Shown piece after piece: positions 37,938-51,779 of a DNA stretch of 64,000 bases. The stretch spans positions 12,507,001 to 12,571,000 of the forward strand of contig NC_059478.1 of assembly GCF_018139145.2 (NCBI RefSeq), written 5' to 3'. The stretch's first letter is position 1, and the number at the start of each line of letters is the position of its first letter. Both the position numbers and the translations under genes were made by a program. The DNA comes from Gymnogyps californianus. Lineage: Eukaryota > Chordata > Aves > Accipitriformes > Cathartidae. Below the pieces are notes generated by a model. The model was not told the origin of the DNA. It did not search any database and was given only the letters and a program-made list of their open reading frames with translations.

Positions 37938-40900
37938 ATTAATTAGCATGCAAAAAGTACTATTCCTGTTGAAAAATACATATGCCACCACATTCCTTTG
38001 GATTTAAGAAATGTATATTTATGATTTGTTTGTTGATGCTGTGTTTACTGTAAAAGTATTCATTCAGCTTTTTAAAATGTGGCTTATCACTTCCTATGTT
38101 TGTCAGGCCTTTATGCTCCTTCCTGGTTTTACTCGTCTCTACCTCTTTTTCTTCTGCTATGTATTTTCTAGTTTTGGATCTGTCTGAATCAACCCATTTT
38201 GACATAGTTCTACTTGTCTACTTGAGATTTTAATAAAGGCTACAGAAGAGAATCTGAGAAGGTCTTTGATTTAAAAAAAAAAAAGTCTGTCTTGAAATAA
38301 GCTGTATGAGGTTATGTTCAAGATACAGTAAGATGCTTATTCAAAAGTAATACTTAACTGGGTACCTCGTTTAAAATGGGAAATGATTTTGTGTGGAATC
38401 TACATAAGAAAGCGTTCAGTTTCTTACTGGTGTATCCTTGAAGAGTTTTGATTACAACAAACTTAGCTTAATTACTGTGATACTGGTAAACTGTGTTCTT
38501 CGTAATATTCAGTGTCGTTCCTCTGTGCCTGGCCTTTTGTATGAGCAAGAGAATGACACAAGCAACACTGTGAATTACCTAGAATGTGGTTTTGCACTAT
38601 TATCTGCTTTTCTTACTGTTTCCTGCAGCTCATTTTGAATCTTAGCTGACTGCATCTTGATAAAAATCAAAGATTAGGAGGCAAAGAAGCAGAAACAAAC
38701 AAACAAAAAGATGATCAAGAAGTGAGCAACTTGAAATAGTTATCAGTCCCTATGTTGCTTGCCAAATGTCTTTGTTGTGTGCATTAATGATGAAAACAGC
38801 AATTCAATTAACTCAATACTTTATCTATGCATACTTCTAAAATCATAAATTTGGTGACTTTCTTTGCTCCATTCCAATATAAAAAAGTTAGAGAAAGTGT
38901 AATTACTAAGTTTGGTTTTTTCTTCCTACTTTTTCCTTGGAATGATTTGACATAGCTAAACTTCTCTTTTACTGAAAGATGTCTCCTAGCCTTTATATCT
39001 ATATCTCATGAGTTTAAAACATTATTGAAGGGTATCTGTGCTAAACCTCCACCAGAGAGATTTGGGCCGCTCTTGAACTCTACCCCAGAGGCACAAATTG
39101 CAAGCTAGGGAGATGGTGGCTTAAACCATCTCTTATGCAGTGTTGTGATTTCCTGTGAAGAGTTAGTGAAGCGTGTGTAAGCATTCTCCAAGACTAGCTG
39201 CTAATGACATTGTGGGGCCAAACCCGGGAGATGTTAGTATGCTGGTGGAAAGCTGGACCATGATTTTTCTGCTCAGTCTGTAGAGTCCCCCTCTTTGTGC
39301 AGGCAAGGGGGAGACCAGTTGCCAGCTGTTTACAGTTGGTAGTTCTCCTATGTAAAGCAGAAGTGTACTCGAGTGAAAACTCCCAAATAATAATGTATTT
39401 TCAAAGACAGTAGTTGCTGCTTGTTTCTTTGTAAGTATTGAAAATTCAGGGTTTGTTTAGCCTGAAGAATGCTCTGGTAGTTAGATTGGTTGTAATTTCA
39501 TTCACTGCTTTTTCTGTTGAATTTCAGTAGAAAGTGAAACCTGCAGTGAATGGTTTGCAGCAGGAAATAGGTACGAGTTAATGAGAAATGTTTACAAAAT
39601 GTGTTAGAGGGCTTTCACTTAACATTGGTGACAGGGCTAGAGAGGTGTTTGCTAATAAAGAATTGTGTTCTGCTGTTTTTCATTGTGACACAGTCATTGT
39701 GTTATGAATAAATGTCAGACGCACAGCTACTGCATGCCTTTGAAAAGGATCGATACTTGAAATAGTTCGGTAATGGAAAAATAAGTCAGAAGAGTTTATT
39801 CCAACATAGTTATCTATAAATCTGAAAAGCTTATATTGTTTGTAGGTGATTGAGGTCATAAAGACTTTGGAAAGACAAGACATTGCTGGGAAAATTAATG
39901 CATCTTTCTGTGCAAACACTAAGTGTATTTAGGGAGATGGCTTTTTCTTTTGGTCAAAACATGTTATAGCAGAAATGCTGGATCTTAGGTTTTGGATCTT
40001 AAATGTTTTTAGCTGTGAAGCATGAGATGAGATTTATTTGGAAAAGTTCTATTAAACAGATTGTTTGCATTTTCACGGCTTTCTTCATGACATTTCGAAG
40101 GTGAAAAGTTGGTGGTTGAAAACTAAGGATTTAATTTCCAAAATAACCATTCAATAATTAAATCAGTGTAAAATTTTATCATGAATGCATTAGCTGATAA
40201 ACTTGGGAACCTGTTTAAAAACAGTTGTAAATAATGATCGTTGCTAAGTAGAAAGTAACATTACAGAAGAAATTAAAAGTATTGTCAAATAAAATGATTA
40301 ACGAAAGTGAAATTAAATGACACACTTCAGCTGCTGCTAACCTCCACAAGTAAATCAGATCTTAGATTTCACCCAGTTACAGTTTAAAACTGTAATATGC
40401 CAGCATAGGTCTCAAGGCCTGCCTGTCAAGAGCCTTTGATATGAAGTAGCAACATAGGTACACTGCACAATGCAGTGTGATGCTGAAGAAGCTGACAAAA
40501 GTACAGTATTTGAATTTTTGGAAGGTGCTATTCCGAGCATGTTTTATATGCAAATTTTAACCTTAATAAAATAAAATTCCCAGATTAGCGTTGCGTATAG
40601 GTCTGAATATATGTTCAACTTAAAATAATTTTGTTCTGTGAACATGTAAGGGACACTTGGCAGAATTACTTAAGAAAACCAGTTCAGGGTTAGTTCTCAT
40701 GAATATATTTCATACCCCAAAAATCAACTCTAAGGTGCCAAAAGGTGTAAAGTATTTCTAAAGTAGAACTGATATGAGCAAAAATACGTCAGTGACGTTG
40801 TGCAAGCCCATGATGTGTGTTTCTTGCAGTGGCTAATTGATACTAGCTGAGTAACTCAGTGCACTATATAATCCAGTTTTTACCAAAATATGTAAATGAC

Positions 40901-43369
40901 TTGAGGGAGGATTTACTGCCTGTGCCCTTTCAGGAGAGTAGAGCAAAAAATTGAATGTAGGTCACTGGTGGGGTGAGGAGTTTTCCACAGTTTCCCATTC
41001 AGCCTTCACTGGGGTAAGCTGTTGTCCAAAACTCACAGTGCAGTTTGAAGTGTCAAGCAGAGATGCTGTTGATTTCACGGTGACTCAGTAGTACATTATG
41101 TAGTTTTTTCCTCCACCAGTGCGAGGTAAAAAGAGAATAATCTTCCTGAGTGGTGAGGCATAGCAGTAGCTGTATGCTCTCTGACTAAGGTACCTGAATA
41201 TACCTTGGGAGTTGCTTCTGGGCTTGGGGAGATGACTAGGACGTGACATCACCCAGCACCTCACAGAAGATTTGCAAAGTAAAACATGCCATTAGGAAAG
41301 GAAACAATGCCAAGCTTGTGGCAGCCACTGTCCAAACAGTTGCCTCTACTTTATGTCTAAATATTATTGCTATCAAAGTCCTGATAAGAGGTTGTAGTAT
41401 ACATGTGGTGTAATGATCCCATTCAATGTATTCTTGCCTTCAAAAGCTGTCCCTTCAAGAGCAGTGGAACAAGGAGTGAGACCAAATTTCTTAGTGTTTG
41501 GGGTTTTTTTGTTTGGTTTTTTTTTTTACCTGCAAGTTTTCTTTTAAATGCTTTCCTGTGTGGATAGGTAATGAATAGGAAATTTCATAGCTGTTTGAAA
41601 CAAATGGCCAGCCAGGAATCGCTGTGCGTGTTTCTCTTGAGATCACTTTCTTTTGCATTTAAGGTATTTACTTGGCTGTTGCGATTTCTTATGATTTTAT
41701 CTTATCTCTTGGTCACCACTGGTTTATTTGAAAATACAATATATATACATCTTTTGAGATTTAAGCACTTGTGTATATGGCAGCCTCTTTTATTCTTACT
41801 CTGGTATACTGAATATTGTTGAGTGACATAGTTCGGTGTTTATTTTGAGACTGAGTTTTAATGTGTTTTGGTTTGGGGAGAGGGAGGACCTCCGTTAGAG
41901 TTTTTCAGCTAGCTAAAAAGAAAGGTTAGACAACCCGAGTACCCTATATAGTGGATGGACACAGAGAGTCTGTGTGATCTGTGGGAAATGATCTGGGTGT
42001 TGGAAACAAGCTTTATTAGGAGTCTTGAAGTGTTAGCTCAGTGAAGTTAATGAAAGTTCTTAAACCACCTGATCAGTAATGTTGTCATACCATTTTCAAA
42101 GTGGTGAGGTCTACATTTTTGTATATGCTAACTTGGAGGCGGGACGTAGACTGGATGTAAGATGGTTTTTCTCAGTTGCATATTTTGTGGCAAAAAATAT
42201 TTGTTTAAAGCGTGATTGTACTTAATTAGAAAACAAACAGGTTTTTCCTGGCCAAATTAGTACAAGGTTGCTTTAAATTAGGATCAATATTTTTTTATTT
42301 ATATTAATATTATTAACACACTTTAGCATGTGGTTTGTGATTGAAAAAGTGGATTCTAGACCAGGCATCTGATTTTAAATAAATAAAAATCCCAATATTG
42401 TCTCACTTTCTGCAGACATTTTCCTTATAAAATTAAACAAAATGGAATATAAATTCATTTTTTTCAGAACATAGGAAAACCAAAGTAATTTTCCTATATC
42501 TGGCAAGCATTAGATAATATCATCCAAAACTTAGTGAAGGAGCTCAAATACTAGGAACTTAAGCGTAACATGCACTTTGATTTTGAACTTTTACAGAGTA
42601 ATTCACATTTACATTTTGTTTTTTTGATGGATATTTGCCGCCCACAGGTGGGTGGCATAAATTTGGAATCTGTAGGAGCCACAACCAGACTGATTTTAAA
42701 TCTTGCCTTTGTATGTATTATTAATCTGATTAACCATCAGTTCAGCAGCGCTAAGCATGCTGATGCTGGAGGCGGAGTTAAATGGGAGTGCATGAGAACA
42801 TTTCTGTTCAAATTGTAGAGCTTTTAGATATTTCCTTACATCTGTTTCCCTTGTGGAAGTGAGTAGTCCACCTGTGCCTTGAATAGTCCCCTAAACACTA
42901 GGAAAAGGTGCTACTTACAAACTTCATGTTAACAAAGCCATAATCATACCAAGAAGCAGTGCATGTCTGCCCCATGGTACAAGTTCAGAGGTATGGGACA
43001 CGTACAGGATAAAACGTTTTCACGCTTTCCTGTTTATAACTTCACTGCAATTTCTAAAGTTGGTTTTGGAGTAATATAGACAATATTTTATCAGTCCATA
43101 TTACAGTGAAAAGGAAGAGAGATGAGGGATGAGATACAGAAATGTGGTGAAGTGGGAGAGCAGAGACAGCAGACTGCTCTGACCACTTGTCGCCGGCTCT
43201 GGACTGCAGAGCTGCCAGTTTCCTTCCTCCACACTTGACTTTTGGTGCTGGCCTGTGTTCTCCCTTGCTCTAGCCTTACACCTAAAGAACATAATCTGTA
43301 TGACCATTTCTACTTAATTATGCTCTCATCACATAATGTTTAAACTTGTTTTCCATGGTTACTGTTTGC

Positions 43370-43560
43370 TTTTCATCACTGCCTTGTCTCCTTCGCTGCC
43401 TTCATCCTTTGCCTCTCTCACCACTTTGCTTTGCAGTCCTGTGTACGTGCCCCTCCCTTCTTGGGCCTTTTCCATTTCTGAATTTCAGGTTTGTTTCTGC
43501 AGTTTTGTTTTGTCTCTTGGTTTTTGCCAGGAGACTGGTCCTGTTATTCCTGTGCTTATT
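43370..43560 (+). other. Pyrimidine-rich tract
   Basis: C+T-biased sequence (CTCCTTCGCTGCCTTCATCC and similar) is open in several frames because of composition. No protein is recognised. Confidence 0.6.
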
Positions 43561-46441
43561 TAAAAACATCTTCAAATTTTTCTGCCTACCAGATAAGTAC
43601 TCACTACTTGCAAGAGGAGAACTATAGCTCTATTGGAAATCCTGCAATTCAGCTTCTTTTCCTCTTATACATTTGTGAGAACTTGAATATGAGGGTGTCT
43701 TCCTTCATTTTGGTCATGTAAAGAAGAAATTTTCAAGTGTGGTTTTGTTCGCTTCCTCTTGCACCTGATTCAGAGCATATTTTTAAATGTTGAATAGCAC
43801 AGTGAGACCAGTCTTTGGTGTTGTCTGGCATCAGCAAACCTCTGGAGAGAAAAAAGAATTCTTAGCACTGATGTTCTGATAAAGTTCAATTTCCTCTGCC
43901 TAAACTAAAAAAAAAACCCCAAAACTCTTGAAATGAAGCTGCAAAGAAGGAACTTACAATTTTGACACAAACAAATTGTTCAATAAAATTATTTTAAAAT
44001 TTTAAAATTTGCAAGCCATAAAATACATTTTCATTTATTTGGAAATGACTCAAAGGATGTTTTAACTCTGAGCTGTAGATTTTTCTTGGAATCATGTTTC
44101 CCTCTCTCAATTTTTAAAAAAGTTGACATTAAAAAATAGTCAGTTTGGTATGCAGTAGAGGGGTGTTTAGGAGAAATCATTCATGTACTGGTGTCTATAA
44201 CAAATATTGATCAATGCATGCATATGTGAACTGCTGTGATGTCTCAAGCAGTCAGAAATTTGGACTTACACCGGATGTACTTTTCCTGAGTTTCTCGGAG
44301 TTCACTTATCAAACTCCAAGATGCAGTAACTGATTTGTCATTTAAAACTGAATTACAGAACAGTGAATCTGAGAGGAGAGTTTAGCTTTCTATTTCTAAT
44401 CAAATCAGTACTCACAAATGTGACTGTGAAAACTATTACTGGTGTTTGAATACAGAAAACAAGGCTTGTGTCATAGAAAATAAGGCAATAAAAAGTACCT
44501 GAGTGATGGCACTTTTTAGAAGCCTGGATTATGAACTCCAGAAGCTGATCAAGATCTTTCCAGAGAAAATGCTATGTAGAAATAGCAAGAGAGTCTTCTG
44601 CCAATGCACAGCTCTGGGCTGAATGGAGAGCGCAGCGCAAGGCAGGGAAGCGTAGCGTGCTCTATGGAATGTTCATGCTTTTATGGTGCATTTCTGTTCG
44701 TGTGTGTTTGCAGAAGCAGAGTCTCCATGTAGTGTTGGCAGTCTGACTTGTCCAAGGCATATAAAGGAAAAAAGGCGGGGGTGGGGGGGGAATCTGAGAC
44801 ATTGTTAATGATGTACCAACTTTTGTGAGTATAAAACTTTGGTGTGAAGTCAGGCTGCAAGGCCATCGTGGTGACTCGAGTTACTTACATTCTCCCTTTG
44901 CATGGAGAAGGCCACAGCTTGGCTGTTGAGACCCTCAAGTTATGATGGAAAGAAGACCCTGGCTTTTTTCACTCACGCTGCTGGTGTGAGTGCGTTCTGC
45001 TGCGGCAGCTCCCGCTAGCAAGGGCTGCCGTTCTCTGTGCCTCTCTTACTGCTGTTTTGTCCGCTAGCAAGTGTCTGGGCAGCGCTGGGAGGCAGGAGGC
45101 GTACAGGAGGGTCTCATCAAGTTTATTTGTGTTACTGTTCAGGGCTAGTATGGTTTCAAATCTCTGCCTAGTTCAGGGGGATGAATGGAGTGCTTAAGAT
45201 AATGATATTTGCTCGTTTGTGTAGAAGCTCATTTGGATGCTGATGCATTGGTTTGTTTAATTTGGGTACCTGTGCCTAATAACATAGACACGGTTTGATG
45301 CTAAAAGACAGGTCTTCAGCTCCTACCGTTGAAGTAGATGGAGTATGTGGAAGTAAGCCCTCTGGGAATGTAGTCTGGATGTTCCTGGTTATGGCTAAGA
45401 GAAAAGATGTGTCTTATTTAGGAGAGTGAGTAAGAGTTAGTGACCATAAGCTTTTTTCTCCTTATTTTTCTGGGGTGCATGAAAGGTGCTTTATCGCATT
45501 ACTCTGTTGAGAAGGAAAATCCAAAATGTTGTTTTCCAAGTGGTTTCCCAGAAATGGGAAGTGAAGATGAATTCAGGTGCTGGTTTAGAGGCAGCTGTTT
45601 TCACAAGCATTTGAGAGAAAGTATTGCTTTTGCCAAGTAAAAATAACGTAAGCTCACACAGAAGTTGAGCTGCTTTCTATGCTAAGTCATGAGATTATTT
45701 TAAAAACTTTTTCAGTCCCCTAACATAATGAAAAATGTACTCATAGGTAGTAGCTAGTAGATGAAACTACTCAATAAACTTACTAATATTAGATCTGGTT
45801 CTGCTATTTGTGTGCACGTTGAAAACAATTTGCTCAGACACAGGGAAATTGGTCATTCATGTAGATATGGTATCAAAGTAACTTGTGTTTCCTTGCATGT
45901 TTGCAAGTGCAGAGCTCTGGGTATGCAGGGGAATTCAGCTATAAATTTGTTTCATAATGTTAGGTAAAATGTTAAAAGCAAGGTCAGCATTCTCAAAGTG
46001 TTGTGATTTGGTACCATTGTATCAAAGCTGCTTGGCTGGTAGAAAAGAATCCGTCTGACAGAGTGCCTCAGACTTTATGATGGGTTTGAATTGATTCATG
46101 TTAGTTCACTTGGCGCAGAGTAAATTCTTAAGGAAAAAATCCCCTAACTTCAGAACGAATGCTGTACCTTGTACTGAGCTGATCCACATACCTCACAAAA
46201 TCTACGTTGCATGTGCTGTACATGCTGTAGGTACCTCAGCTACAGCAACAAACTAACAGCGTTAATATAACTAGCAAAGAAGATTCATACGTTGATATTT
46301 TTGTTCCTTTTTGCGGAAAACATGCAGCATCTTTTTTGGAAACAAATTACCATTGCGGGAACTGTGACCTGCTTTGTTCTCATTTTATATTTTATTTGCT
46401 TTTCAGGTTTGGTTTCAGTTTTCTTATCTTGTTTCCTAGTT

Positions 46442-46469
46442 TTTGAGATGACGTTTTTGTCATCTCAAA
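46442..46469. repeat. Perfect hairpin, 11-bp stem and 6-nt loop
   Basis: TTTGAGATGAC and GTCATCTCAAA flank the loop GTTTTT, just before a pyrimidine-rich tract. Confidence 0.9.
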
Positions 46470-46504
46470 CCCCATCAGAAGCTGACAACGTTACTTTCCT
46501 AGAA

Positions 46505-46640
46505 TGAGAGTTCTCTTCTTCCTTCATTGCTTCACCCTCCCCCCTTCAACTTCCTTTCTCATATCTTTCTCCTGTTGACATCTCTCATCTTTCCCAAAAC
46601 TTCTCTATCTCCAAGCCCTCCAGCTTCACTGCTGTCTGAA
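46505..46640 (+). other. Pyrimidine-rich tract
   Basis: About 135 bases of C+T-biased sequence (TTCTCTTCTTCCTTCATTGC and similar) begin shortly after the 46442 hairpin. Confidence 0.6.
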
Positions 46641-47283
46641 GATTACATTTCACGCATCTGCCTCAGTTAAGGATTGCTTTATTTCACTGTTTTTGATACT
46701 GTCTTATCCCTGAAGCTACTATTTTTGGTATGAATGCAGCAAGGGAATTTCTGTGCTATTGGAAATACCTGTGAGCAGTAAAATTAGTGCTTGCCAAGTA
46801 AAAAGGAAGATGAGGGACACAATTTTAAGAAACGTTACAGTTAGCATGAGATAAAACTACAAGCACTAATGCTTAACAGCTTCTGTGAAATTTTGGCATT
46901 GAGGCTGTTTCAGTCACTTTGTTTAGCATTCATCAACTTGTGTACATTTTAACTGATCTCTGTTTTAGATTTGAAGTTTTATATAAAAAATGGAGAAGGT
47001 AGAGGCATAACTCAAGTTAGGTTGCTGCTGGACATGGACTACAACTTCAAAACATTTGCTCCAAACCTGTGCTTATAGTGAAGCTTGTGAATTTTGTTGC
47101 TGACCTGAAGAAAGGTTTAGATATTTGAAAAAAAAATTTTTTTTCCACATGGCAGTTGACCCATGAAAATTTAACTCTCTTTACCACAAACATTGTCTTT
47201 CAATGAGACCACAATACCTATGACAAACTACTAGGAGAATATTGGTATCACGTAAGGTTTATCTTTCATATTGTATGTTAGAT

Positions 47284-47369
47284 AAAACCAGAGCGCTTGC
47301 ACAAGGTTGGTTGGTTGCAATATATTAAAACCGGAGTGCTTATACAAGGCTGGTTGATTGCAATATATT
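47284..47369. repeat. 43-bp tandem duplication, diverged
   Basis: Two adjacent 43-bp units (47284-47326 and 47327-47369) begin AAAACC and end TTGCAATATATT. They differ at six positions, and all six differences are transitions. Confidence 0.9.
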
Positions 47370-48652
47370 GTTTTCCCAGTTTTATCTCCCCCAAATGACT
47401 TTGTGCATTGACTGCAAAAGATGTGGGAGCCTGTTGTTCATAAAGCATGGCCTCTTTTGGTAGCTTATTCTTGTCTAGGACAGAGAATAGTTTTCAGCAT
47501 TGCTCATGGTGTGTTATCTAGGTGCATCTGCTCGCCTGCAGTTGATGTTGAGATTGTTCACTGTTAGGCCTCTGCTGAGATTGACTGTAGTGGGACTAAA
47601 TAACACTCTGGATATCGTGTTTGGTTTGAGCACACCGTATTGGACTGAAATGCCCAATTCAATTCATGTGAAGATTTTCATGAACTCTTATGTGTTACTG
47701 GTGTTTTTGTAATGAACAATTAGGACTGAAGTTGGCCTTAGATGAAGTTTTATAACCTGTTACAAATCTGGGATGTGTTCAGTCCTGTGCCCTTTCACAA
47801 ATGCTTTTAAGCACAATTCCACGCAAAATATTTTGAAATGCCTATAAACCCTATAGATTAAAAGTGAGGTATAGTCTTATGTTCTCTAAGAGGTAATATT
47901 AATGTCAGAAGTTACTGCCTCTCCTTTGCTCTGCTCCCTTTGTCATGCCAGCATACCTGTTGGTGTGGCTGAGCTGGGAAATAAGCAGAGGAGCTCATAT
48001 GCCCTTTAGAATAACATTTTAAGAAATCAATCCCTCCCTCTCTCTCTGCATATCAATTCTCTGATGTAATTTATGACACGACCATGCTAACAGTTGGGTT
48101 AGCACAGCTAAGACAGTAGCAGACTGAAGTGCAGGGCAGAAACAAGTGGTTGAAGAGCACAAGGCAGAGGACAGATATTTCTGAAGTCAGTAGTGCTGGT
48201 GAAATCCCAAGAGACGTCTTAACATTAAATATAACTAAATGGCTAGTGATAGGTGTCTGTGGTTTGCTCTTATTTATCATAGTATCTACATCTACAATAT
48301 ATAGTATGATCCCTATCACATACTTAAAGAACTCAAAATCTTCTTTTAAATCTCCAGACAAGTGAAAACTGAAGAACAAGTCCCTGTCTGAAGGACATCC
48401 CATATGAGTCCCTTAATATTGTTAGATATATTATAAAGAAATTTGATTCCTTTCTGCAGTTTGTCTGGTGCTGCAGTTCTTAGATTAGTATCAGGCATGT
48501 TGGCTGCTGTGCATCTTCAGATATTGATACAACAGAAGAATAAAGCATTCTTCGAAGTAGTACTTACAGCTTTTTTTTCCTGTAAGAGAAATAGAGTGCC
48601 TGAAACCCCACAGTTGTATTAGAGCATCCATGAATATGTCACACTCACACCT

Positions 48653-48676
48653 CCCCCCCCCCCCCCCCCCCCCCCC
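48653..48676 (+). repeat. Poly-C run (24 C)
   Basis: This is an uninterrupted run of 24 C on the sense strand and the longest C homopolymer in the window. Its exact length is prone to sequencing error. Confidence 0.93.
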
Positions 48677-48947
48677 GAAAATGACAGGAAGAGTTAAAGG
48701 AAATATTGTTTTCCTTAACTAGAGGTGGCATCATGTCATAGAGCGTTGAGTGCTTAAGAAGTGCCTCTATTTTATATTTGGTGGTGGTGGGGAAGGACTT
48801 GGGATGGGACGGACCAGGGACGTTGAGCTGTTATGAGACCTGGTTCTGACTCTCTTTTTTTTTTAATAATATGGGCATAACACCTAATATGATCTTATGC
48901 CTGGTACGGAGCTGAGGAGGTTTTGATCTTCTGCAGTTATTCTCCTG

Positions 48948-48987
48948 TTCAAATACTTTTGTTTTCCCTGTATTCAAATACTTTTGT
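48948..48987. repeat. 15-bp direct repeat, 25-bp period
   Basis: TTCAAATACTTTTGT occurs at 48948-48962 and 48973-48987, separated by 10 bp. Confidence 0.9.
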
Positions 48988-51741
48988 ACATTGTTTTACA
49001 AAATAGGTAGCTGTCATGGGAAGAAACATTGACCTAAACAGATGTGAGTTTTAGATAAAAATGAAAATTCAAAAAAGAAGTAATTTTAAATGAACTACCC
49101 TTAAGTGTCCTGTTTGTCTGTCTCTTCTGTCTAACTGATCTTTTAGATGGTAAGCTCTCTGAGGTCTGGCTGTCTTAATTTTGTCATAGGCAGCACAAGG
49201 ACAGCATCAGTGTCAGTGCAAAGGAGGATATGATGTCAGTCAGACACTGACTAGCACAGTTGTATTTTGTAGGTTATCACCGTTAAGTACAAATATATTA
49301 CAAACATTAAAAAAAAAAGAAAATAGAGAGGAATCCCACTTTCCCTTTGTTGTGCAGTTCTGCACGGGCATTTTGGAAGTGCAGTACTCTTTCTGAGGGG
49401 AAAGATATATACATAGATAATACAACCTGCAAGCTGCTGCATGTTCAAGGGAACAAAGCAAGAGAATAATTAAGCAGTAGCAAATAAAATTAGCAAGTTA
49501 GTTTCTCTCATTCATTTTGTAATTTTCAGGATAAGGATCCAGCTCAAGGAGAACTAGGTACACACATAATGAGAATGTAAATCTCACTTTGTATTTTCTT
49601 TCACTACAGTAAGTGTAGTTATATTTTTTTATCTAAATGAACAGACAATTAGGGAGAAAACCAAACCACTGCTCTTACCAGGTTTCTGTAATAGAAGTTG
49701 CTGGTATTGCCATTCCCATTGCAGGATGTCTTCTCAAGTATAATTTTTTTATCCTGTATCAAAGATGATTTTTAAAATAAGAGTGGAAGACAGTGAAAGT
49801 GAGTTATGCCATCCTGTGTACTGTGTATCTTTTTGTAGTGTTGAAAGTAAGTGTAATGCTTTTCCGATGGACTGATCCAATCCCTTGTCTCTTCTGGTAC
49901 GGAAGAGAGATGTCTAGAGTGTGAGGCTTGAAAAATAGCCTTGGGCTTTTGTAAGCCACTCTGAGCGAGCTGGAGGGTAATTGCAACAAAGAGAACCGCT
50001 CACTTCCCTTTGCACTGCCCATTGTAGCAGGGGAAATTTTTTCTCGCAGAGAGTAGGGGGACATACAGTGTGTGTTTACCCCTAATAAATATCCTTATCT
50101 TCGGTGATTGTGTACTGGAGTAAATTCAGTTCATGCTTCAAGTGTGACTTGGTACCATTCAGCAAAGCCACACTCTAGTTGAATTTATATAGTCAATGGT
50201 TAAAGTAAATTCAGAAAAGGGAGAAGTGTGGCAGTGACTGGTTCACTCAAGACAGGAAGAGAAAGATCTTCCTCTGCTTTTAGCAGAAGAGAGGAAGGAA
50301 AACTCCATTGTGCAGTCTCCTCCGAATATCCTTCTTGCTAATATCAAAATTGACAACGAATCAGTTTAAATATTAAAGTGAAATAATACAGTGGGAGTGA
50401 AGAAACCACATGTCACTTAAACTCCAGGATGCATACCTAAACCAATATTTGAGGTGCAATCAATAATGAGTACGAAAGCACTCGTTTCCTTCTAAAACAT
50501 TTGTATGCTAATTTTAAACATCCAAGGTCAAGAACACCCAAAGTGTATATATGGTGTACAAACTGGTGGTTGCAGCTGAGAGAATTTGCTTGTTCTTTTC
50601 AAACATGTAAAATAGTCTTTTGAAGTTTGTTAAAGGACAGTGGCAAAAGAAATGTAACTTTGAAAAACATACAACATTGATTTATGTCCATTCCTATTTA
50701 AAAAAAAATAAAATTCTGTTCAAAGTCTGAACACCTTTGATAATCTTACTGTTAGGTCATTAAAGATTTTAAAATGGATGTGTACATTTAGGAAAAAATT
50801 AAGGCTATATTAAAATGTGCTGTTTAAAATGCAGGAAAAAGCTGGTTTTTCCTTGATTGTTTAGTGTTATGACCCATATAAAATATGGTAAAAGATTGTG
50901 GTATCATCAATAAGAGTGTTTACAAAGCATTGAAAGTGAGCACTTGATCAAAGCTGAATACAGTTTGAAGCTGCTGTTTGTAAGCATAGGTTATCCTTGT
51001 AAAGTTTATTATGAAGGGAACTGGAATCATTTAGTAGCAGCTAAGTTTTGCAGTACTGTCCTAGGCATATCCTTTTATATTCCTTTGCCCTCCATGCAAA
51101 ACCTGAAGCGTAGTAAATGCACCAGAAAAGACAAAATCCTATTTCATTCTCCATCCTTTACAAAAATAGCATGCTTGAAGGCAGTCTGCACTCATGCTGT
51201 TAGCTGCAGTGTTCAAGGGCTCTGTTTATAACACAGCAGTGCTTGAAGTAAGGTTGTCATTCTTTAGGCAACATCTTAAAAAATAAACAAGAAGCCCAAC
51301 ACCCCCACCCCCCCACCCCAAACCTAAATCCCCTGAAGGCATGGTGAGGGCTGGAAGGCATTCACAGAACCAAAACCACCAGCTGCAGACAGGAAGTGGC
51401 TGCTAAAACTCCCTCCCCGCCGTGCTTGCTTTGGTGAGTCTCTCAGCCTTTTGGACAAAACGAACCAAGAGATTAACAGGACTGTGCTTCTTGTGCAGCT
51501 TGGACTTCTTCAGTTCCTTGTAAGAGCACAACTGTCTAGGTAACCTTTCATGCTTTTGGACTAGCAACTGTAGCCTTGTCACTGACCTAAAGTTTGAAAA
51601 AATGGGATTTTAAGCACAACTTTTGTTTAATGTGTATATATCTGTCCCCATAATTGGATACCGATTATTAAAGACTTGCACATTATAGTCCTAATAACAT
51701 GGCATTGAGTTTTACGAATTCCTGGAGAGCATTCAGTTTTG

Positions 51742-51779
51742 CTTCTCTCTCTCTCTCCTTTTTTTTTTTTTTTTTTTTT
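51742..51779 (+). repeat. CT microsatellite followed by poly-T (21 T)
   Basis: A short CT repeat (51742-51758) runs directly into 21 T (51759-51779). Confidence 0.95.

Noticed and set aside
37492..38007. A 171-codon plus-strand open frame, the longest in the window
   Set aside because: It is the antisense shadow of the CR1 reverse transcriptase and runs past the element's end.
45012..45071. 11-bp direct repeat CCGCTAGCAAG, 49 bp apart
   Set aside because: It is too short and isolated to suggest a mobile-element boundary.
49138..49185. TAGATGGTAAGCTCTCTGAGG, resembling the tail of L2/MIR-type repeats, with a vaguely MIR-like stretch at 48820-48900
   Set aside because: The match is short and the upstream part does not align convincingly. 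RepeatMasker at sensitive settings would decide.
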